Assembly: GCA_016794365.1 (NCBI GenBank)
Contig: JAEUKB010000064.1
Span: forward strand, 1-64,000
Direction: 5' to 3'
DNA: 64,000 bases
From: Myxococcales bacterium
GTDB lineage: Bacteria; Myxococcota_A; Polyangia; Palsa-1104; JAEUJZ01
Shown here: piece by piece, positions 7,709-18,087 of the stretch
Numbering within the stretch: the first letter of the stretch is position 1
Layout of the letters: each line of letters opens with the position of its first letter
The notes under the pieces: model-generated
The model's input: only the letters and a program-made list of their open reading frames with translations
What the model was told of the DNA's origin: nothing
The model's database searches: none
Translations under genes and position numbers: made by a program

Positions 7709-10700
7709 TGCGAACCCTCCGCGCTCGACGAGGATGTCTTTTTCTTCTGACGACGCTGCTCTCGCTCGATCGCGCTGCGTGCGTCTTTGATGTATGCCTC
7801 GGCAGAGTCGTCCCGGCTACCGCGCGTTGCGTCTTGATACGATTCCAAATAGCGAATCGCGATCATGCGCTGGCTGATCGGATCGAAGCCCGGCATCGAC
7901 GGTGCATCCAGGTACAAGATCCCGAGGTTATACAGCGCGTCGGCGTTTTGCGGCTCGGCAGAGACCACTTTTTTGTACGCGGTGTCCGCCTCGATGTAGC
8001 GACGCATTCCGCGCAGCGCCGATCCGTAGTTAAGCTGTGTCGCGAGCAGTCCCGGCAATAGCACCGTCGAGCGCTCACACGCAAACAGCGCCTGCTCGTA
8101 GTTTTTCGCCAGCAGATACATCGCCGACAGGTTGTGCCACGCGAGCCCCGAAGCCGGATCCAGCTCCGTCGCTTTCTTAAACGCTGCCGTCGCTGCAATC
8201 CGATCTTCTTTGCTGAGCGCCAAGTGACCCAGGATCAAATAGCCTTCGGCATTGTTCGCGTCGATCGTCTGCGAAATTCCGACGATGGCTGCCGACAGCT
8301 CGCGCTTGCCCAGGAAGTAATACGACGTTGCCAGCACCAGCATCGACGGAACGTGGTGATCGTCTTTGGCCAGCGCCAGCTTCCCGAGCACGATCGCGTT
8401 TTCATACTGTCCGGCATACAGCGCCGCGCGCGCTTCCTTCGCCAGCTTGCCCAGCTCCGAGCTGTCTTGCGCCGTCACCGGACCCGGCAAAATCAGCTGC
8501 TTGGCGACGTGCTCGTCTTTGGTGAGCGGATACGTATCGGGCTTGTAGGCATTTGCGCGCTGCCGAGCCAGCTTCGTCCACTGATTCGACACGCCGAGCT
8601 TCTGCGCCTGTTCGAGCGTCACCGCATAGCGCTGGAGCGCCTTTTCCTCGATGCCCGCGACGTTTTCTTCGATCTTGTTCTTGTACAGATCGCAGGCTTC
8701 CGCCCCGAGCCGTCGGACTTCCGGAGGACACGGCGCTGCCAAAAACGCCTTCGCGTACAGCTCGAAGACGTAGCCCATGCGAAAGTACGCTGCCAGCGTC
8801 TGATTCGCGCGCTTATACGACAGCACCTTGTCGTAGACGACGACGGTTTCCTGCACTTTTTTGTTAAACGCGCTGATCGAGCCTTCCAGATCTTTGCCGC
8901 TGCCGCCGATTTTCAGCCGCTCGACCTCTTGGAGCTTCTGTTCTGCGAGGAGAAACGCCGCTTCCGCTGCATATTCCGCTGCGTCGCTGCCCGGTGGAAG
9001 CTTCTGTCCGAGCTGCGCTGCTCGCTTGAAGTTTTCCGTCGCATCGAACGGATTTCCCTGCTTTTGCTCTAGCTTGGCCAAGCGAACGTACGCTTCGACC
9101 ACCTGCGGCGCTGCGCTCGGAGTCTGCGCATAGCGACTCACAAACTGCGACAGCTCTTGTTCGGCCCGCGCTGCGCTTCCCAGCTTTTCAATCGACAGCG
9201 CTGCTCGGAACTGTGCCGTCGCTGCTTCGTCTGGACTGGTCTTGTCGCTCTGTGCGTACTGCTTCCACAGATCCGCCGCCAGCGTGTAGCGCTGATCGTT
9301 TTCCGCAATCAGCGCCGCGTTATACAGCGCATCGTGACGGTGCGTCGATGACTTGAAGCGAGGCTCCGTTCCCAGTCGCTGATACGCCGTCACTGCTTTG
9401 TCGAAATCGAAGAATCGCTGGTGATTCACTGCCGCGCGGAACAGTGCTTCATCGACGAGCGTGCTCTGTGGATACTCGCTGACGATGCGCTCATAAGTTT
9501 CCGTCGCTGCGCCATACCGGCGATCGCTCTCTTGGGCGACGGCAGCGTTAAACAGCGCTTTGTCCGCATCGTTGCCGCGTGGATCTTGGGAAACCAGCTC
9601 GATAAACAGCGTTGCAGCCTCGGCAAAGCGCTTCTGCGCAAGGAGCTGCTCGGCCTTCTTGAAGCGAACCTGCTGCGACAGCTTCTTGATCGTGCCTTGC
9701 TGCGACTGTGCGACCTGCGATCCACCGCCACAGCCGCGCTCTTTGAGCTTCGCCGTCCACTCCTCGAGCTTTTCGAGATCGCCTTCGATGTTGTACGACA
9801 CAAGCAGCGCGTTGCCGGCATCGACCGCGTGCTCGTCTTTGCAGTGCTTGAAGACGATATCGGCCATCCGCAGCCGCATTTGCGGGAAACGCAGGTATCG
9901 GAAGTCAATTTCCGCCGCTTTGTACGAAAACAGCGCGATTTTGGTCGAATCCGGCAGCAGCGTGACGTAGCGATCGTACGCAACCTGGAGCCGCGCCACT
10001 TCATCCGGCAGCGTCATCGGTGACACTGGAGGTGTTAGCTTGCCGAGCTGCGGCAGCGGTGGCTCGCCCGTCAGCTTCTGCGCCACTTGATCCCGATAGA
10101 GCGCTGTGACAACGGACTCGCGCGCTTTGATGGCTCCATACGCTGCGTCTTCGACGTACTTGCCTTTGGGATCGGCGTCGCGGACCTTTTCGTAGGCCTC
10201 GGCAGCTTCGGGATACTTTTCGCCAAAGAACAGCGATTCGGCCAGGTAATAGCTGTATTCGTAGCGATCTTTGCTGTTCGGATGCTGCTTCAGGTACGCC
10301 TCGTACGAGCCTGCGGCCTGACGATATTCCTCGATCGCTTGCTCGCGCAGCTTCGGATCGGACTTGGCTTGGGCTTGCTCGCGGAGCTTTTGCGCGCTCT
10401 CGTGACGACGCAGCACCACGTTCATCAGCGCCGCATCGGCCAGCTTCAGCCCTTCATTGAGCGCTGCATCGTTGTCGCGATTCTGTTTCGCCCAGTCGCT
10501 GCCTTCGACGTAGGTTCGCGCCAGCTGCTCGCGCTCACGCAGTGCTTGCTCGAAGTTGCGCAGCCGTTCCATCGCTTGCACCACGCGATCCTGAATGCGT
10601 GGGTTTTCAGCGGCGAGCGGCCACATCGCAATGGCCCGTCGATACACCTCGGCTGCGCGCGCGTACTCGGTTCGATCGAACAGCACGTCGCCCATGCGCT

Positions 10701-13700
10701 GGAAGACCTCGCGAACGTGCGGCTCGCTCTCTCGGTCTTTGTAGTGCAGCTCGGCGCGTGACAGACCCGATACGGGATCGTCTTTGCCGTCGCCATCCCA
10801 GTCTCGCTCGGCAAACGACAGCGCCAGGTACTGCACCGACTCCGTGCGCAGCGCGAAGCCTTCTTTTTTGCCAGGCTCGCCGAGCTTTTTCTGATCCGCC
10901 AGCACAACCAGCTCATCGAAGTGCTTCACCGCGTCGGTAAATCGATCCGAGCGATAAAACGACCACGCCAGCTTGTAGAGCGCTTTGTCAAAGTACGGCG
11001 AGTCACGAAACGGAACCGCTTGCTGATACGCAAAGATCGCTGCGTCGAGTTCTCCTCGATCGAAGTGATGCTCACCCAGTCGCGTCCAGGTCTCGGCGCG
11101 CAGCTTCGTATCCGCCGGGAGCGGCTCACAGCCATCGTACGGCGGCTTGTTTTTGCGTCCCACCGGCGGTGCAGGCGTCGCCAGCGGCTGATATTTGTTT
11201 GAACAGACCAGACCCAGAAACGCTTGACGCGCTTCGTCGTCGTGATCCATTTCCCCGAGACAGTATCCAAGCAGATACGTCGCCAGGTGATTGTTGCGAT
11301 AGCTCGGGAAGTCGCGCAGCAGCCGACGATAGAGCTCCACCGACGGAGCGTAGTCGGGCAGCGCCACCAGCTCGCCACTTTGCGACTTTGACTGACCGAT
11401 GAACGCTTCGTTTGTGCGCTCAAACAGCAGCTCCGCCAGACGGAACATCGCTTCGGGCGAGTGCCGTGGATGCTGCGGATGCCGACTCAAAAAGCGCTCC
11501 AGCTCGACGATCGCATCGGTGCGAAGCTGCTTTTCGTTCGCTTCCTCGCGCATCAGTCGATCGGCAAACTCCGTCTTGAGGCTGACTCGTCGGCGCTTAT
11601 AGCCTTCCCGACCCACCTCGTCGAGCACTTGCTTGTAGCTGCGCGCAGCCTCGAAATAGCGACGATAATCAGCAGCCAGCTCGGGCGGTAGCTCACTTGG
11701 CAGCGGCAGCTCTTCGGGCTTGCTCTGCACACTCGGTTCGCTCACCGACGAAGCCAAAGGCTGCACCGACGGAGCTGATGACTGCTGCGGCTTAACCGTT
11801 GGCTTATTGTCTTCGGGAAGCGCAAACGCATCGTCGAGCAGTCGTAGCTCACGCTGCTGATCGTGCTGAATTTGCGCCAGCTCATCGCTTGACTTCTGAC
11901 GACGCGCCCACGCCACTTCAGCGATGCCCGCTTCGGCGGAAACCAGCAGCTCGCGATACTGATCGGCCGTCTGGGACAGCTTCGCCCACGCCGCCTGACC
12001 GACGATCTGCGCGGTATCCGACGACAGCTTATCCAGCGCTTCTTTTTGCCGTCGCAGGGTGTCTCGCTCTGTCGCAAGCTGGCTCTGCATGTCTCCGACG
12101 CGAACATCGAGCAGCCGATCCAGCTTGCCAATCGCATCACGCAGCCGTCGCTCGATCGTCGTGGCTCGACTGAGCGCACTGACCATCTCATCGGCTTGCG
12201 CCCGCGACTGCTGCGGCAGACGAAGCATCAGGTGCAGATACAGCGGTCCCGCTTCGGTGAGCAGCTCGGCGTGAGTACGACGAGCCAGACTGGTTCCGTC
12301 GAGTGGATCGTTGCCACCTTTGGGCTCTGCCAGTCCTTTGGCCACCGCTTCACGACGCTGCGAAAGCGACTGAAGCTGCTGTTTTTCTTCCGCCGTGGCC
12401 ACCGACGCAAACAGTGCATCCAGTCGATCGCCGCTCGCACGATGCAGCGCGACGAGATAACGATACAGCGCCAGGCTGCGATTTCGTGGCTCGGACAGAT
12501 CGGCTGCACCGACGGAGCTTGCTACGCTTGGACTGGGACGACGCTCGGCCTGACGTAGCGCTTGCTCTTGCTCGTCGAGCGCAACCCGGGTCGAATACAG
12601 CTCACGATCGGTGGCCTGAAGCTGGGTCAGCACTTCATCGCCGCGCAGAGAAGCAATCAGCGACGGATGAGCCACCGCTTGCAGCGACAGCGGCGCACGA
12701 ACCGATCCAAGCTGCCCGCGCAGCCTCTCGGTAAACGTCGTCGCATTTCCCAGCTCAAGCTGTAGCTTTTCGACGAGCGGCGTCAGCTCTGCGCGCGTGC
12801 TCGCAAAGTACTCGGCGGCGGCATCGGGCTCTCCGCGACGGAGCAGCAGATTGCCCAAAAACAGCTTGGCTTCCGCCACCGGCAGCGTCGTCTGAGGCTC
12901 GTCACGATACGCCAGCAGCAGTAGCTTCAGCGACTGCTCAGCACGCTCTCCGTCACCGGCTCGCAGCGCCGACCACGACGCTTCGTAGATCGCATCTTTG
13001 AACAGGCTACTTTTTTGCGAGATGCGCAGATAAAAGTCGTGGGCTTTTTTGCTGTCGCCGCGCTCGTGGAAAATCCGTCCGAGCGCCATGTTGCACAGCT
13101 CGACGATGCGCAGATCGTCATCGCGACGCGGAAGCGGCTTTTCGGCCAGCGCTGTAAATGTAGACAGTGCCTCGTCGAGCTTCCCGGTCTGAACCTGCGC
13201 TGCTCCGACGACATAGTGGCTGCGATAGAAGTACGCACTCGAATCCGGGACGGCGCTGAGCGCATCGATCGCGCCTTGTGCATCGCCGCGTAGAAACAGC
13301 AGCTTGCCGCGCAGATAGACCGCAGACTCGGGCTGGCTCGTCGGTGGAAGCGCCGCAAGCTGAGCCAGCCAGCTCTTTTCCTGCGGATCGGGATCAAGCT
13401 GCGTCGATAGCGCAATCAGCTTGGTCAGCACGTCCCCGTCATTCGGTGTTTTCGACAGCAGCGCCACCAGCTGGGCTTTGGCTCCGCGTAGATCACCCTG
13501 TTCGGACAGAGCGTCCGCCAGCAGTCGCTGCGCGTCTTTCTGTTCGCTGAAAAAGGCGCTGCCTTGTTCTTGAAGCAGCGATGAGGCTGCCGCAAACAGT
13601 CTGCGATCGTAGAGCGTGCGCGCTTGCTCGATGATGCGCTGTGGTGTGCGCGCTTCGGCTTTGGACGCCGTCGCATCCGGGCTTGCGGCGGGCGCAGCTT

Positions 13701-13923
13701 GCGTCGGAATTGCTCCTTCCAGGCTCGTCACAGCACTCTCTAGCTGATCGAGCGCTTGGGACAGCGGAACCGCAGCTTGATCGGCAGCGACGGCGGAATG
13801 CGACGGTCCGAGCAGCGGCGTGAGCAGCCCGATGGCACCGACAAAACCCAGGGTCAAGATTCGACGCGTGTACCCAGACACGCCAGGCTTTTGCGACGAC
13901 GATATGCAAGGCGTTCGGCGCAC
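7705..13923 (-). CDS. Giant tetratricopeptide-repeat envelope protein
   Basis: A 2072-residue protein. An N-terminal hydrophobic segment (about 20-47, ending AVAA) looks like a signal peptide after a basic leader. TPR-like helix pairs run almost throughout; the clearest are in the last 200 residues (LILGHLALSKEDRIAATAAF, ADTAYKKVVSAEPQNADALY). A charged, coiled-coil-rich stretch lies around 430-720 and the C-terminus is Ser/Lys-rich. Giant TPR proteins next to AgmX-type proteins are known in the Myxococcus gliding (Glt/Agm) cluster, as with AgmK/GltI. Here the gene is flanked by secreted and TonB-like partners, so a periplasmic scaffold is inferred. Start is GTG, one base after the upstream stop (TGA); stop overlaps the next start. 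Confidence 0.8.
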   Translation of the reverse strand: MRRTPCISSSQKPGVSGYTRRILTLGFVGAIGLLTPLLGPSHSAVAADQAAVPLSQALDQLESAVTSLEGAIPTQAAPAASPDATASKAEARTPQRIIEQARTLYDRRLFAAASSLLQEQGSAFFSEQKDAQRLLADALSEQGDLRGAKAQLVALLSKTPNDGDVLTKLIALSTQLDPDPQEKSWLAQLAALPPTSQPESAVYLRGKLLFLRGDAQGAIDALSAVPDSSAYFYRSHYVVGAAQVQTGKLDEALSTFTALAEKPLPRRDDDLRIVELCNMALGRIFHERGDSKKAHDFYLRISQKSSLFKDAIYEASWSALRAGDGERAEQSLKLLLLAYRDEPQTTLPVAEAKLFLGNLLLRRGEPDAAAEYFASTRAELTPLVEKLQLELGNATTFTERLRGQLGSVRAPLSLQAVAHPSLIASLRGDEVLTQLQATDRELYSTRVALDEQEQALRQAERRPSPSVASSVGAADLSEPRNRSLALYRYLVALHRASGDRLDALFASVATAEEKQQLQSLSQRREAVAKGLAEPKGGNDPLDGTSLARRTHAELLTEAGPLYLHLMLRLPQQSRAQADEMVSALSRATTIERRLRDAIGKLDRLLDVRVGDMQSQLATERDTLRRQKEALDKLSSDTAQIVGQAAWAKLSQTADQYRELLVSAEAGIAEVAWARRQKSSDELAQIQHDQQRELRLLDDAFALPEDNKPTVKPQQSSAPSVQPLASSVSEPSVQSKPEELPLPSELPPELAADYRRYFEAARSYKQVLDEVGREGYKRRRVSLKTEFADRLMREEANEKQLRTDAIVELERFLSRHPQHPRHSPEAMFRLAELLFERTNEAFIGQSKSQSGELVALPDYAPSVELYRRLLRDFPSYRNNHLATYLLGYCLGEMDHDDEARQAFLGLVCSNKYQPLATPAPPVGRKNKPPYDGCEPLPADTKLRAETWTRLGEHHFDRGELDAAIFAYQQAVPFRDSPYFDKALYKLAWSFYRSDRFTDAVKHFDELVVLADQKKLGEPGKKEGFALRTESVQYLALSFAERDWDGDGKDDPVSGLSRAELHYKDRESEPHVREVFQRMGDVLFDRTEYARAAEVYRRAIAMWPLAAENPRIQDRVVQAMERLRNFEQALREREQLARTYVEGSDWAKQNRDNDAALNEGLKLADAALMNVVLRRHESAQKLREQAQAKSDPKLREQAIEEYRQAAGSYEAYLKQHPNSKDRYEYSYYLAESLFFGEKYPEAAEAYEKVRDADPKGKYVEDAAYGAIKARESVVTALYRDQVAQKLTGEPPLPQLGKLTPPVSPMTLPDEVARLQVAYDRYVTLLPDSTKIALFSYKAAEIDFRYLRFPQMRLRMADIVFKHCKDEHAVDAGNALLVSYNIEGDLEKLEEWTAKLKERGCGGGSQVAQSQQGTIKKLSQQVRFKKAEQLLAQKRFAEAATLFIELVSQDPRGNDADKALFNAAVAQESDRRYGAATETYERIVSEYPQSTLVDEALFRAAVNHQRFFDFDKAVTAYQRLGTEPRFKSSTHRHDALYNAALIAENDQRYTLAADLWKQYAQSDKTSPDEAATAQFRAALSIEKLGSAARAEQELSQFVSRYAQTPSAAPQVVEAYVRLAKLEQKQGNPFDATENFKRAAQLGQKLPPGSDAAEYAAEAAFLLAEQKLQEVERLKIGGSGKDLEGSISAFNKKVQETVVVYDKVLSYKRANQTLAAYFRMGYVFELYAKAFLAAPCPPEVRRLGAEACDLYKNKIEENVAGIEEKALQRYAVTLEQAQKLGVSNQWTKLARQRANAYKPDTYPLTKDEHVAKQLILPGPVTAQDSSELGKLAKEARAALYAGQYENAIVLGKLALAKDDHHVPSMLVLATSYYFLGKRELSAAIVGISQTIDANNAEGYLILGHLALSKEDRIAATAAFKKATELDPASGLAWHNLSAMYLLAKNYEQALFACERSTVLLPGLLATQLNYGSALRGMRRYIEADTAYKKVVSAEPQNADALYNLGILYLDAPSMPGFDPISQRMIAIRYLESYQDATRGSRDDSAEAYIKDARSAIEREQRRQKKKTSSSSAEGSQ

Positions 13924-13924
13924 G

Positions 13925-14695
13925 TCAGTTGGCCTTCTTGGTGCTCTCGACCCGGAAGTCGAAGGCGGGACGGTCTTCTACGCGGACCAGCATCGGGTTG
14001 CCTTTTTCGAAGCAGCGCACCTCCAGCTTGGTGGTCTGTCCGTCTGTGACGGTGAAGCGATGCGCAGCCTTGGCCGTGAACTGATACTGATCGTAGTAAG
14101 AGAACACTTTGTTTCCGTCGCCGCGATAGGTCACAGCGATCGCGAGCGTGTGATCTCCGGGTCGGACGTTGCCGTCGTAGACGTTTTGTTGCTTGGGCTC
14201 GGCGGGACGACCGGGCTCGATGCTGCGTACGTAGACCTCGCGACCGTCGAGCTGATAGCTGACCTTGACCATCTGGTACAGCCGTCCCATCTCGTCTTTT
14301 TGGACGACGACGAGCTTGGCGCCACCTTGGGCCGATCCGAGCAGCGTTTCCGTCAGCAGCGACAGGCGCGCTTTGCTGCGAAAGGCTTGGTCCCGGATGT
14401 CACGGGTGCGACGATCCAGATCGCTCAGCTGCTCGCTTGTGAAGGTCGGTGAAGCGCTCGCAGCGGGCGGGCCCTGGGTCGCACTGGTCGCCGCAGGTGT
14501 CGGACTGGTCGTCGCAGGTGTCGGACTGGGTGCGCTCGGTTCATCGGCTTGGGCTCGTGCAGAGATGCCAAGCAAAAGTAGCGATGCTGCGAGGAATGGC
14601 GCGCGGCGCAGGCAAGCATATTCCGTCGAGCATTGTCGTGCTCTACGCAAAGCTCGCGGGATGGGAAAATCGCTGGCTGGCTGCGTCGGACGCAT
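13925..14695 (-). CDS. Secreted protein of unknown function
   Basis: 256 residues. The leader is long and basic, then a hydrophobic run FLAASLLLLGISARAQA near residues 34-50 looks like a signal peptide. A Pro/Thr/Ala-rich spacer follows, with a repeated 24-base unit, then a helical segment (about 85-125) and a beta-rich C-terminal domain (YQLDGREVYVRSIEPG; GDHTLAIAVTYRGDG). No catalytic motif is visible. Its stop lies one base before the GTG of the giant TPR gene, so it is almost certainly co-translated with it. Proteins of this layout are often mislabelled as dihydrolipoamide acetyltransferase because of the spacer. Confidence 0.7.
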   Translation of the reverse strand: MRPTQPASDFPIPRALRRARQCSTEYACLRRAPFLAASLLLLGISARAQADEPSAPSPTPATTSPTPAATSATQGPPAASASPTFTSEQLSDLDRRTRDIRDQAFRSKARLSLLTETLLGSAQGGAKLVVVQKDEMGRLYQMVKVSYQLDGREVYVRSIEPGRPAEPKQQNVYDGNVRPGDHTLAIAVTYRGDGNKVFSYYDQYQFTAKAAHRFTVTDGQTTKLEVRCFEKGNPMLVRVEDRPAFDFRVESTKKAN

Positions 14696-14790
14696 GAGCT
14701 GGGCCGATTATAGCAGCCCGCTAGGCCACAAAGCAGCCCGCTTCCGCGCGGCTTGCGGTGGATTGGCACAAGCAGCTGCGTGCCAAGGAG

Positions 14791-15708
14791 CTACGACTCG
14801 TCGGCCAGCTCACAGGTGGTGGCGATGATTAGCGTCGAAATCGTCGTCTTCAGGATCGAGATCCCCTGACGCAGCACAAACGCCCAGAGCACGAGCTGCT
14901 TGGCATCGAGCTTGATGACGAGCATTCGACCGGCGATGAGGAGACCTCCTTGCGCAGTCACGCTCAGCACCGCGAGCAGCAGCACTCCGAGGATCACCTG
15001 ACGATGCGCGAAGAGACGCAGACCTGCGCGCAGCGACTGCCAGGCGGACAGCTCGACATCATCTAGGCGCTTCATTCGGGCCAGCGTCTGCCAGATGCTC
15101 GCGATGGACCACAGCACAAAGAAGGTCAAAAACACCGGCGCGACGCGCAGGACAATCGTCGAAAAGGACAGCTCTGCCGCGCGGCTCCAGCCGACGGAAA
15201 TCCCCGCCGCCGCCGCCACGAGCAGCAAAAGCGGAGTGCGCACCGCCAGACCGAATAGCAGCTCTAGCTTGAGCATCGACATCGCTGACTCTGCACAGCG
15301 CACCAGAAACTGGCCGGGCGGCACAAAGCGCGCAGCATGGGTCGGGCTTAGACGCGAAAGCACACCACCTGCGGTGAGCGACTGAAACAGCACAAAGCCT
15401 ACGATCGCCAGGACCAGGACCGAAGACACCGCTGTGACCCCGGCCGGGTTGTCGCTGAGCAGCTCAATGAAGCCGACATCGTATTCGCCGCGCACGATCT
15501 TTTCGGCGATCGGACGCAGCGCCAGCGCATCCCGCAGCACAGCCCGGGCTGGCAGCGAAGCCATCAGCGAAACAAACAGCGAAGCCAGCGTCAGGCCGAT
15601 GATGAGCAGCGGCGCACTTTGGACGCGACCCAGGCCTTTTTGCAGCGCGGAAAACACACCTTGCGACGAGACACTCGGTGCGGGTTTCGTGTGAAGTTGT
15701 TCTTGCAT
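14791..15708 (-). CDS. Polytopic inner membrane protein of unknown function
   Basis: 305 residues with about five or six hydrophobic segments: around 33-53, 92-112, 150-172, 182-208, 238-258 and near the C-terminus. The N-terminus is cytosolic-looking and has no signal peptide. No transporter or enzyme signature is seen. GGAAGGA lies about ten bases before ATG 15708. The M1 peptidase gene ends 18 bases upstream and the secreted-protein gene starts 95 bases downstream on the same strand, so it may be part of either unit. Confidence 0.65.
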   Translation of the reverse strand: MQEQLHTKPAPSVSSQGVFSALQKGLGRVQSAPLLIIGLTLASLFVSLMASLPARAVLRDALALRPIAEKIVRGEYDVGFIELLSDNPAGVTAVSSVLVLAIVGFVLFQSLTAGGVLSRLSPTHAARFVPPGQFLVRCAESAMSMLKLELLFGLAVRTPLLLLVAAAAGISVGWSRAAELSFSTIVLRVAPVFLTFFVLWSIASIWQTLARMKRLDDVELSAWQSLRAGLRLFAHRQVILGVLLLAVLSVTAQGGLLIAGRMLVIKLDAKQLVLWAFVLRQGISILKTTISTLIIATTCELADES

Positions 15709-15726
15709 GGCTGGTTCCTTCCGTTG

Positions 15727-17871
15727 CTACAGCGCGATCAGATCGAGCGCGGTCTGCACCCAGCCCGCGAGGGTCAAAAACAGTCGTGTCACCGGGCGCA
15801 TGCTCGGCTTGGCCAGCAGCCCGTTGTTGATGCGCTTTTCATCGAGAGCCAGCTTGCGCTGAGGATCGACCTCGGCTCGCTCGATGGCGGCGCGGCGGTA
15901 AAAGCGCACGATCTTCAGGCGATCTTCGGGATGCGCGCTCTGCTCGGCCAGCGACCACGAAAGCTGCTCTTGCGAGCCGTCTTCAAAGCGAACCACAACA
16001 TCGATCGGATACAGCAGCTCTCCTCGGCGACGCAGCGTGAGCGTGCTGTCGAAAAGCTGCGGCTCTTTGCTCTTGCTCGCGGCTTTTTTGTCTTTTTCAG
16101 ACGGAGGACTTAGCTCATGACGACCCGCTGGCTGGCCCTGACACGCCGCTTGGTTGGACTCGGTGATCTGACGCAGCCACTCGGTGCGCTCGTTTTCGGG
16201 CAGATCGATCTCTTGCGGCAGCGTCGCCGGCTTGGGCGGACAGTCCCACAGTCCGTAGGCCAGCTCGTGCTTGTGGTTTTCGATCGTCATCACTTCGTAG
16301 TCGGCGGTGCGCGTCGAAAACACCGCTTGATTCCAGAACCAGCTCAGGTCTTCGCCCGCGCTCTCGCTGATGGCGGCCATGAAGTCGGCGGCGCGTGGCT
16401 TGTGGAAGCGATAGCGCTCGGCGTAGTGACGCATTGCTTGGCGCATCCGCTCGGGGCCCAGGTAGTTTTCCAGGCTCCGCAGCATCTGGGCCGTGTAGGC
16501 GTAGGTCATGGCACCGTAGGTGCGACCGCTCAGGCGAAAGCTCGGGGTCGATAGCGGCATGCGCCGATAAACACTGCGCGCGCTCAGCCAGTCCACATCG
16601 CGATCGCCCAGGCAGAAGCCAGCCAGGTTCACCGTTCCACAGCCGCCCGGATACAGCCGATCCATCGCTTGGCCGGTGAAGTACTGGTTTAGCCCTTCAT
16701 CCAGCCACGCATCCAGCACTTCATCAGAGTTCACCATCATCGGAACCCACTGATGACCGAACTCGTGCGCATCGACGCCTTCGATGGTGCGAATGCCGGA
16801 TGGGAGCGGGCTTAAAAAGCTGGTGATGATCGTCGGATATTCCATGCCACCCGCGCCGCCGCTGTCTTTGGGCGGAACGATGACGGTGACGTTCTTGTAG
16901 GGATAGGAAAAGTAGCGCTGCTCGCCTTCCCGTAGCGCCGACTGAACCGCCGCGTGATGACGCGCATCGAGGCTCTGGAGCCCAGGACGGTTTAGCACGC
17001 GCAGCTCGACCGGACCGAAGTTGTCGCTGATCGTGGCTTTGTATTCGACAAACTTGGGATCGGCGAACCAGGAAAAGTCGCGGACATCGTCGGCTCGAAA
17101 GGTGAGCTGCTTGCGTCCGTCCTTCTGCTGTTGCGCGACCTGGATGCCCGTTGCACCGACCACGAAGGAATCGGGCACATCGACGGTTACTTCGTAGCTG
17201 CCGTGATCGGAAAAGAACTCGGTGAAGCCGTGATACTGGTGCGCGCGAAAGCCGCAGCGATCGCCGGACTTGTCGCACTCGAAGACCGCCAGCTTGGGAA
17301 ACCACTGCGCGACGGCGTGAAAGTCATCCGAGTAGCCGGATCGCGCAAAGGTTCGCGGCAGCTTGGTGACAAACGTCAGATCGACTTCGATGACGCTGCC
17401 CGGACCGACCGGCGTATCCAGCTTCAGCGTCAGCAGCGAGTCACTGATCTGCGCTTTGCCGACCTGTTCGACGCCACCGATCTTGATCGACGAGACATCG
17501 ATCGCGCCGTAGCCGTGCTCGGGCATCTCATCGCCGCGTAGCTGCGGACCGGCTTCGCGAATGAACGTCGAGGCGTGGTGCTTGAACGCGTTTTGATACA
17601 GCTGAAACGTCAGCTCGCTCGCTTCTTTGCGCTCCAGGTTGCGAAAGAGGAGCAGCGCGTGACCTTTGACCTCGTGGGTCTTTTCATCCAGCCGCGCTTC
17701 CATCCGATACGACGTGTTGCGCGGGGACAGCGGACCCGGCACGCGCAGCGCCACCGTATCTTGGGGCCAGCCCGAAGGTGCAGCGTGGGCGACCGAGCCA
17801 GCGATCGCGAAAGCGCCCAGTCCCACCCACGCACAGAGCGTGGAGCGGCGGGCTGTGTAGGAGCGGCGCAT
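15727..17871 (-). CDS. Secreted M1-family zinc metallopeptidase
   Basis: 714 residues from ATG 17871. A signal peptide (basic start, hydrophobic 12-26, VAHA) leads into an N-terminal beta domain and a gluzincin core. The zinc motif is HEFGH at 369-373, with the third ligand Glu392 in LDEGLNQY, exactly HExxH-x18-E as in M1 aminopeptidases. GGMEYP takes the place of the substrate-binding GAMEN motif, and a catalytic Tyr lies in MTYAYTAQM. So it is expected to cleave N-terminal residues from peptides in the periplasm or outside. In-frame starts exist upstream at GTG 17940 and ATG 17922; the chosen one gives a normal signal peptide. The membrane protein gene follows by 18 bases. Confidence 0.88.
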   Translation of the reverse strand: MRRSYTARRSTLCAWVGLGAFAIAGSVAHAAPSGWPQDTVALRVPGPLSPRNTSYRMEARLDEKTHEVKGHALLLFRNLERKEASELTFQLYQNAFKHHASTFIREAGPQLRGDEMPEHGYGAIDVSSIKIGGVEQVGKAQISDSLLTLKLDTPVGPGSVIEVDLTFVTKLPRTFARSGYSDDFHAVAQWFPKLAVFECDKSGDRCGFRAHQYHGFTEFFSDHGSYEVTVDVPDSFVVGATGIQVAQQQKDGRKQLTFRADDVRDFSWFADPKFVEYKATISDNFGPVELRVLNRPGLQSLDARHHAAVQSALREGEQRYFSYPYKNVTVIVPPKDSGGAGGMEYPTIITSFLSPLPSGIRTIEGVDAHEFGHQWVPMMVNSDEVLDAWLDEGLNQYFTGQAMDRLYPGGCGTVNLAGFCLGDRDVDWLSARSVYRRMPLSTPSFRLSGRTYGAMTYAYTAQMLRSLENYLGPERMRQAMRHYAERYRFHKPRAADFMAAISESAGEDLSWFWNQAVFSTRTADYEVMTIENHKHELAYGLWDCPPKPATLPQEIDLPENERTEWLRQITESNQAACQGQPAGRHELSPPSEKDKKAASKSKEPQLFDSTLTLRRRGELLYPIDVVVRFEDGSQEQLSWSLAEQSAHPEDRLKIVRFYRRAAIERAEVDPQRKLALDEKRINNGLLAKPSMRPVTRLFLTLAGWVQTALDLIAL

Positions 17872-18087
17872 ACGAGCAGCGTGCGCAGGACGGCCAGTGG
17901 ACGTACTCAAGACGGACCTCATCTCGTTGGAGCTAGACACTGTACGGTTATAACCCGCCAGCGCGGCTTCTCATTCCTTCACCGACACGACCGTGATAGC
18001 GTCGGATGTTCCCAGTAGAAGCTTTTTTTCTGCCACGGGAGACGCTCCGCGCGACTTTTTTCCAAAGAGGGAGAGCCTGTTCACAAG

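Noticed and set aside
13493..13909. Separate small gene on the minus strand inside the giant TPR gene
   Set aside because: It is another frame of the TPR coding sequence and lacks motifs.
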